Part shown: piece by piece, positions 57,578 to 64,000 of the stretch
Numbering within the stretch: position 1 is the stretch's first letter
Layout of the letters: each line of letters starts with the position of its first letter
Assembly: GCF_958298935.1 (NCBI RefSeq)
Contig: NC_084927.1
Coordinates: 24,564,001-24,628,000, forward strand
Direction of reading: 5' to 3'
Source of the DNA: Phragmites australis
Taxonomy: Eukaryota; Streptophyta; Magnoliopsida; Poales; Poaceae
DNA length: 64,000 nt
Position numbers and translations under genes: made by a program
Notes under the pieces: model-generated
The model's input: only the letters and a program-made list of their open reading frames with translations
What the model was told of the DNA's origin: nothing
Databases searched by the model: none

Positions 57578-59658
57578 ATGGTTCTGACACATGTTCACAA
57601 GATCGACGAGGACGCGGCAGCTTCGGCCGTCGTCTTCGCCTCGAGATACGTGCAGGACCCTGTTCCAAGGTTGAACATGTTTTTTGTTGCCGGCTTTCAC
57701 ATTTCGACCAAAAGCGGAGAGCATTCGTTCTTGTGCTGAGCATTTTCGGTGTTCATGCATGTATGCTCGTCTGCAGGTATGAGCTGGGGGAGCAGTCGAT
57801 CTCGAAGGACGCGGCGTACCAGATCATCCACGACGAGCTGCTGCTGGACAGCAGCCCGCGGCTGAACCTGGCATCGTTCGTGACCACGTGGATGGAGCCC
57901 GAGTGCGACAAGCTCATGCTGGAGGCTATCAACAAGAACTACGCCGACATGGACGAGTACCCCGTCACCACCGAGCTCCAGGCAAGCGCGCATCCATATC
58001 TTTCTCTTCGTGTTCAGCTGAATCGCGCCTTCGTCTGGAGTTTCCTTGTTACGAGGTGAGGTCATGCATGTGTGCGCAGAACCGGTGCGTGAACATCATA
58101 GCGCGGCTGTTCAACGCTCCGGTGGGCGCCGGCGAGACCGCCGTCGGTGTCGGCACGGTCGGGTCCTCGGAGGCGATCATGCTCGCGGGGTTGGCCTTCA
58201 AGCGGCGCTGGCAGAACCGGCGGAAGGCGGCGGGGAAGCCGCACGACAAGCCCAACATCGTGACGGGTGCCAACGTGCAGGTAGGCGAAGAACGCAGAGT
58301 GCGTCTCCCGTGACAGCGCACGAGGAAGGATCGCCTCTGAAACGCCGCGTTCCCGCAGGTGTGCTGGGAGAAGTTCGCGCGGTACTTCGAGGTGGAGCTC
58401 AAGGAGGTGAAGCTGCGGGAAGGGTGCTACGTGATGAATCCCGACGAGGCCGTGCAGATGGTCGACGAGAACACCATCTGCGTCGCCGCCATCCTCGGCT
58501 CCACGCTCACCGGCGAGTTCGAGGACGTCAAGCGCCTCAACGACCTCCTCACCGCCAAGAACAAGCGGACAGGGTCGGCTTAATAACTAAACTCCGCATC
58601 CATTTGGTCAATTCCTCCTCTGAACAGCAACGGCGTGTGACGCTGTGAGCCATGGGACGCTGACAGGTGGGACACCCCGATCCACGTGGACGCGGCGAGC
58701 GGCGGGTTCATCGCGCCGTTCTTGTACCCGGAGCTGGAGTGGGACTTCCGGCTGCCGCTGGTGAAGAGCATCAATGTCAGCGGGCACAAGTACGGCCTCG
58801 TCTACGCCGGCGTCGGATGGGTGATCTGGAGGAGCAAGGAGGACCTCCCCGACGAGCTCATCTTCCACATCAACTACCTCGGCGCCGACCAGCCCACCTT
58901 CACGCTCAACTTCTCCAAAGGCACGACGGCACGATCATGCATGCATGGCACACATTAGCATTTCGTTTCGAAGATGTGAATTTCGCTAGCTTGTTCCTTG
59001 TGACTTACTGAAATGTTTAATTTTGCGCAGGGTCTAGCCAAATCATCGCGCAATATTACCAGCTTCTCCGATTAGGATTCGAGGTGCACGTCACGAATAA
59101 TATAATTCTACAGCGTGTGATCGATGTCTTGTCAGTGGATAACGCATGGTGCCACTGTGTTTGAAGGGGTACCGCAACGTGATGGAAAACTGCATGGAGA
59201 GCGCGAGGACGCTGCGCGAGGGGCTCCAGCGCATGGACCGGTTCACCATTATCTCCAAGGAGCAGGGCGTGCCGCTGGTGGCCTTCACGTTCAAGGAGGG
59301 CAAGGACGCCTCGCTCGCCTTCAAGCTGTCGTCGGGGCTGCGGCGGTTCGGGTGGATCGTGCCGGCGTACACGATGCCGGCGAACCTGGAGCACATGACC
59401 GTGCTCCGCGTCGTGGTGCGGGAGGACTTCGGCCGGTGCCTGGCGGAGCGGTTCCTGTCCCACCTGCGGATGGCGCTGGCCGAGCTCGACGACGAGGCGA
59501 AGGGCGGGCCTGTACCGGGGATGAGGCTCACCATCGAGCTGGGCCCCGCCAGGAGCGCCGGCGAGGAGGCGTCGGCCAGGGTCGTGAAGAGGGAGGCCGT
59601 CGTGCCGGCGCACAGGAGCGTGTCGCTCGCCGGTGGGAAGACCAAGGGTGTATGCTAG
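57578..59658 (+). CDS. Glutamate decarboxylase, complete (7 exons, 503 aa), no canonical calmodulin tail
   Basis: Cytosolic PLP enzyme making GABA from glutamate. Exons: 57578-57669, 57777-57981, 58080-58280, 58359-58573, 58667-58920, 59031-59083, 59167-59658; phases join. The N-terminus contains [11 protein letters not shown], the substrate is bound around [11 protein letters not shown], and the PLP lysine is Lys279 in [22 protein letters not shown] and [15 protein letters not shown] are intact. The C-terminus ([20 protein letters not shown], ending KGVC) lacks the Trp and Lys cluster of the calmodulin-binding site, as reported for rice OsGAD2. Regulation by Ca2+/calmodulin is therefore doubtful. 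Introns 2 and 5 have GC donors (CAG|GCAAGC, AAAG|GCACGA). It is inverted relative to the GAD at 29031-31307. Confidence 0.95.
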
Positions 59659-59961
59659 GCCGACCGTGAGAAGGAGAGAGGCCTCCTCGGTTAGCCAGGG
59701 TCGCGAAGAGGGAGGCCGTAGTGAATAAATAAGGGTGTTGCTATACTTCGCTGTCGGCTCGTCTTATTTTCTTCCTTGCGGTCGCACAACTGTTCCTCTT
59801 CTCCGATCAACAGTGCAGTGCTCCCTCAGCTGGTCCAGCCGTCGCCCCAACCTCCCTCTAATTCCTGAAGTCACCGGTGATCTACGAACCTTAACCCCCT
59901 CAGCCCTAACCACGGTGGCGGTCGCACGTTCACACTCACACCCATCGTCGAATACCTCAAC
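59659..59961. other. GAD2 3' flank
   Basis: 3' untranslated and intergenic DNA. 59840-59900 resembles the inverse of 62810-62880 (shared TCTAATTCCTG..GTCACCGGTGA), a weak inverted similarity. Confidence 0.4.
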
Positions 59962-59964
59962 TTA

Positions 59965-60679
59965 GGGTGCATTTAGTAGGGATCTAGATTCTCCTAAAAA
60001 TATTTCAGTTTCAGATTCTTTTTAACATTTCTATGGTGAATCAAAATCATCTCTAGAAAATCGTTTATCTAGCTATCTGAATTCAATTTATTGAAAGAGA
60101 AAATAATGATGCAATTGATCATTTTGTCCTTGTGTTGAAATGATGTTTGTTTTTTAATAACAACATTAGAAATGGTGCAATTAACCACTTTATTTTACAA
60201 AATTTAATTATCTTCAGATCAGTTCTATGCAGTAGGCAGTAGTATCTAATGTGATTTAGTTATTAAAAGGCGTAATATTGACCACTTTATTTTTTTAAAA
60301 AAAATCCAATGATCTACTAGCCAGATCGACAAAAAATATATCTCCCTAAGCACACGGGGTTCTCTTCCTCTTATCTCTCTCTCCATTATCCTTATCTCTC
60401 TCGCCAGAGCAACTGGCGGCTCAGGCAGCTTACAGGTGGGCGGTGGGGCAGAGCAACCGGTGGCTCGAGCGGCTTGCAAGCGAGCGGCATGGGCAATGGG
60501 GTGAAGCTCAACGGTGGGCATGGGGGCAGACTCAGCAAGAAACAGGAGAAACGATTCCTTGGCCATTTCACCGATTCAAGAAACGATCTGTCAAAAAACG
60601 ATTCTCACTCAAGTGTTTGGCTGCTAAATTCGTTGAAACAGTCGAGAATCCAAAACAATTTCAGGAGCCAAACAGGGCC
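59965..60679. mobile_element. Tourist-like MITE, 715 bp, TTA duplication
   Basis: It begins GGGTGCATTTAGTAGGG, and the inverse of its right end is GGCCCTGTTTGGCTCC, resembling the common grass Tourist terminus. TTA flanks both sides (59962-59964 and 60680-60682). Inner arms share AAAATCGTTT/AAACGAT and GAATC blocks. It has no gene. Confidence 0.6.
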
Positions 60680-60682
60680 TTA

Positions 60683-61742
60683 CGATGCGTGAATAAATAA
60701 AGGGAAAAGTTCATATTGCCTCCTTTAACTATTGTTCGAGTCTATTCCTCCCTTCCTCGAACCGCAAAATCAGATATCACACCTCCTCCAACTATTTAAA
60801 CAAGTGCAATTTACCTTTTTAATTGGTTTTGATTGTGGTTTCATCCTACGTGACGATAACTCAGCCTGCTAACTTAGCCAAAGAGTTAAATGGTTTTGAT
60901 GACGTCAAAGGCCACCGCAACATCAAGAACACGGACACAGACACGAAGTCGCCGAATCCAAGCTGATATCATCGGTCATGTCGTCGTTCCCGCCGAACTC
61001 GTAGCCGAAGACAAGTGGCATCCAGATCGAGCAATAGCAAGAGGCTCACGGTGGCAGCTCGCTTGGGACTGGCGCAGGTGAAGGAGTCGATGGCTACGGC
61101 ATCAGTGGACAACTGTGGAGCTCATGGAGCTGACGAATCGGATGGAGCACCAACAAGACGGCGGGGCAACGGTAGCCCAAACGGCTGAAGCAGGGGAGGC
61201 CACCGTGGGTAGACTTCCACGGCACGTTGCGACGGCGACGAGCTGCATGGCCGGCTTCCTGACCTCACGAAGATGGTGTCAGAGTGAGGAATCAGGGAGT
61301 GATGGCTCCTATCGACGACGTGAGAGCGAGCAGCGATAGTCGAAGCAAGGTAATGGTGATAGCTTCGCCTTGCGGTCGCTGCCATATAAGGGACATCGGG
61401 GAGCTTCGTCGCATCCTAAAGATCGTGCAAGCGTGGTAAATCAGCCGGAGATGCACTCGGATCGGCGGGACATCAAAGAGGGGCAGCGACAGAAGTAAGG
61501 CGTTGGTGTTAGAGAAGATGGGCCTGGTTCCACTGAAATTGAGCATGGCAGCAGGCACATGAGCATCACTTCGACATGAGGAGTTGGTTTCTAAAGCTAG
61601 CTGGTGACAAAGTGGCTCGGTGGAGCTACCCATGATGGACGGAGGGGAGAGATAAGGTGCTACGCGGCGGTGGCGCTACCGTGCATTCCCAGTCAAACTG
61701 AAGGGTGCTCGAGCATCGCCTCGATGCGAGGAGTGAATCTCC
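60683..61742. other. Intergenic DNA, no gene recognised
   Basis: Mixed-composition DNA with short frames on both strands; none recognised. Confidence 0.45.
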
Positions 61743-62074
61743 TCATTGAGATGAGCCAAAGTTTGCCCTGGTTGGGCTGTCCATAGACACCCCGAACTTG
61801 AGCACGAGTAGCGCCAGGCCATCCGTATTCAGTGATGCTGCCGCGCAAGCTCCACGGCCTTGATGCGGCCCTCGTCGCCATCGGCGCAGGAGACACCAGA
61901 CCAGCTGTACGGGTCGGTGTTGACGTCCCTCCACAACGCGAGCGCGCCACCAGGGTCGTCGTACACCCTGAACTTGAGCGCAAGCAGCGTCAGGTCATCC
62001 ATGTTCAACGCCGCTACCGCCAGCTGGAGGAGCTGCTTTGCGCATTTGCCTATGCCATTGGCTGTGCGTGCCAC
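61743..62074 (-). pseudogene. LRR receptor-like kinase N-terminal fragment with duplicated LRRNT segment
   Basis: On the minus strand, 62074-61829 reads LQLAVAALNMDDLTLLALKF, then DDPGGALALWRDVN, then PYSWSGVSCADGDEGRIKAV. This is the LRRNT_2 cap at the start of plant LRR receptor kinases. Shortly after, in another frame, 61830-61750 again encodes LNTDGLALLVLKFGVSMDSP, a second copy of the cap start. No LRRs, membrane segment or kinase follow. It is a rearranged fragment, possibly moved by a transposon. Confidence 0.65.
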
Positions 62075-63330
62075 CCCTACACGCCGAAACGCGATGGTTG
62101 CAGCTGTTGCACGACCCTACGACGCCTCAACAGCACCCCGAAACGAGGGATTAAGAAGAGGATGATATGTTATATGACATGTGGGGTCCACTATCACATA
62201 TGACTCACATCGGATAAAACTACTATCCAAACCCATTCAGAAAATAAAAATAAACAATTTTAATTATAAATAAAGCATGTGTGACTGGTTTTCTGATTAA
62301 GAGAGTAAAATCAGATTGAGACAAAAGTTGAAGGAGTCTGCAAGTTCGACCGGTTCGTGGCGTCCGGGCTTTGCATCTGCGAACATTCCTAGGATAGATT
62401 CAGGCCAGCCCAATATGTAGCACATTTTATTTGAGCCGCCAGAGCTATCCGAGGCCAACCAGTGAGAAGGCCGGACTATGTTGGGCTGGACCGGATATCC
62501 AGTGTCATCCGTAAATCAGAGAGCTATCGATCTTGATTCAAAGGTGGGGATAAGTGAGACTACATGTAGAAAAGCAAGGGATAAAGCATCACTAGTTTAG
62601 CCACACTCAGCCTACCGCTTAATTATGTTCCTCCCTTTTCCGATCGAAATCCGCGCCCTAATCATAAATATATCATGAAAATGAAACGTGTCAAGCTCTT
62701 CCGAGCTCTTTTTCTAGCTTGTATGAATAAAAATAGCACGTTTCCTACTCTTTAGATGCCTAAAATCATATGCACACTTGATTTTAGGTGCATGTGTGAG
62801 CACCGATGAATTTAGAGAAGGGGTTTCGAAGTTCACCGGTGCCTCCAGGGATTAGAGGAAGGCTGAGGTGGCGGTCGGACAGACGGTTGGCTAAGATGTG
62901 GCGATGCAGCGAGGCGGTGGTGGCACCATCAGAGATGCGGGTGGCAGGCGAGCGGTGGCACCACCGGTTGGCGCCGTGGGAGCTCGAAAATAGATTGGTT
63001 AGCGTGACGACAGGGACGCTATCATAGATAGGAGTTGAGCGGCGCGAGGGTGGAGCTGATGAGTCAAAGTAAGAAGAAAAACAGTGCATTGGAAATGAAA
63101 GGTAGAAGAAAATATGTGAACTGTCGGATTGATATTGGATAGCTCAGATTTGTTGCCAAAAAAAAAAGGGAAAAAAAAGAGACGACAGACAAATAGCACC
63201 CAACTAAAAACAGCCGTTTTCGTTCTTTTGATTCAAAATGAGTGTTTTGCTTATAATAATGTCTGTCAGTCTAATTCGTTGGGTGTGCCGTTCCTGCCTA
63301 GCAAATTGTGATCGACCAAGTCTCTCCAAT
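62075..63330. other. Intergenic DNA, no gene recognised
   Basis: AT-rich, except a GC-rich patch at 62800-63060 that is related in inverse orientation to 59840-59960. No protein family recognised. Confidence 0.45.
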
Positions 63331-63334
63331 AGTT

Positions 63335-63351
63335 CACTCCCTCCGTTTTTT
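63335..63351. repeat. Stowaway-like terminal motif
   Basis: CACTCCCTCCGTTTTTT matches the CTCCCTCCGT terminus of grass Stowaway MITEs. The opposite end was not found, so it may be a decayed or truncated copy. Confidence 0.4.
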
Positions 63352-64000
63352 TATGTACAATATTCCATGTCGTTAGACTTCATAAATTTTGATCTTTCAC
63401 AAAAGTATTTATTTGTATTAGCATCATCTTCCAGTAAACTATATTATCTCGTAAAAAAAGTTAACTCATGTTGCAACGCTTAAATTACAAAATTACGTTA
63501 GACTCAACCATAAAAGCATCGAGGAAGATAGGATTGTATGGAAATGAGATAAATATTGATAAGTACTAAATTACATAATAGATAAGTATTGATGCTTTAG
63601 TGTACTTATTGTGCCCAAGTGGACTCTACATTCTAACCCAAAAAAGATTTAATTCAACGGATGTACGGATTCTAATTAGCACAACCCAATATGTACATGG
63701 CAAATTGCACAAAAGACGGGTACATCAACACTTAGCTTACTATGGCAACATTCTTTCGACAAAGTAGAGGGGGAAAGAAATGCATTTGTCACACTATATA
63801 ACAATACAATCACACTTTCGTAGCGCTTAGAACGATTGGCCAATCAAGGGTGGACCCAGGAGAGGTTCAAAGAGGACATATGCCCCATTTAAATTCTTGT
63901 TTTTCAGTTGATTTCAGTGAATTGGGATTTTTTTTAAGTTGTAAAGATCCACGTAACTAGTATGGCCTACTTAATTTTTGGACCGGTCCGCTCATCTGAC
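63352..64000. other. AT-rich right-hand end of the window
   Basis: No gene or element ends seen apart from the Stowaway-like motif just upstream. Confidence 0.5.

Noticed and set aside
61122..61633. Overlapping frames in 60.9-61.7 kb as genes
   Set aside because: Several frames of similar length on both strands, none with motifs or splice support.
59840..62880. A 3 kb transposon bounded by the inverted similarity at 59840-59900 and 62810-62880
   Set aside because: Similarity is short and diverged, and no terminal motif or duplication supports it.

Overview
This is nuclear DNA from a grass (Poaceae), probably a panicoid. Five intron-containing plant genes with GC-rich coding exons sit in AT-rich DNA packed with plant transposons: CACTA, hAT, Tourist-like MITEs, Copia and Gypsy. 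No bacterial, organellar or CRISPR features were seen.

Layout. Positions 1-20.8 kb are transposon-dominated. They hold a Gypsy-like LTR piece, a 0.6 kb hAT MITE, a large foldback element, a 10.9 kb CACTA element (5231-16144, target duplication CTT), a hAT-like element and a degenerate minus-strand LTR element. The CACTA element carries broken TNP2 and Ulp1-type genes and has a Gypsy LTR plus internal gene nested in it. Positions 22.2-26.0 kb hold a complete seven-exon 13-lipoxygenase-like gene (+). Positions 29.0-31.3 kb hold a glutamate decarboxylase (-) with intact exons 2-7 but no findable exon 1. Positions 33.8-39.3 kb hold a formate-tetrahydrofolate ligase gene relic whose first intron is split by a 5.1 kb Copia element. 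Positions 44.0-46.3 kb and 54.6-56.5 kb hold two tandem aldo-keto reductase genes (+) of the deoxymugineic-acid-synthase/codeinone-reductase type. Degenerate retrotransposon DNA and a solo LTR nested in another solo LTR lie between them. Positions 57.6-59.7 kb hold a second, complete glutamate decarboxylase (+). The right end holds Tourist-like MITEs and a receptor-kinase N-terminal fragment.

How the genes relate. The backbone order is LOX, GAD, AKR, AKR, GAD. From memory, a similar order occurs on rice chromosome 4 near Os04g0447100-0447800; this needs checking. LOX starts oxylipin synthesis from polyunsaturated fatty acids, AKRs reduce carbonyls, and GAD makes GABA. All three are stress-linked, but a shared pathway is inference. 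The GAD copies differ at the C-terminus: the 29 kb copy keeps a Trp-containing, Lys-rich calmodulin-binding tail, and the 57 kb copy does not. Five GC-AG introns occur in the LOX and GAD genes. I did not find a clearly new biological system. The most unusual items are the transposon-split gene relic, the first-exon-less GAD, the GC-AG introns and the nested solo LTRs.
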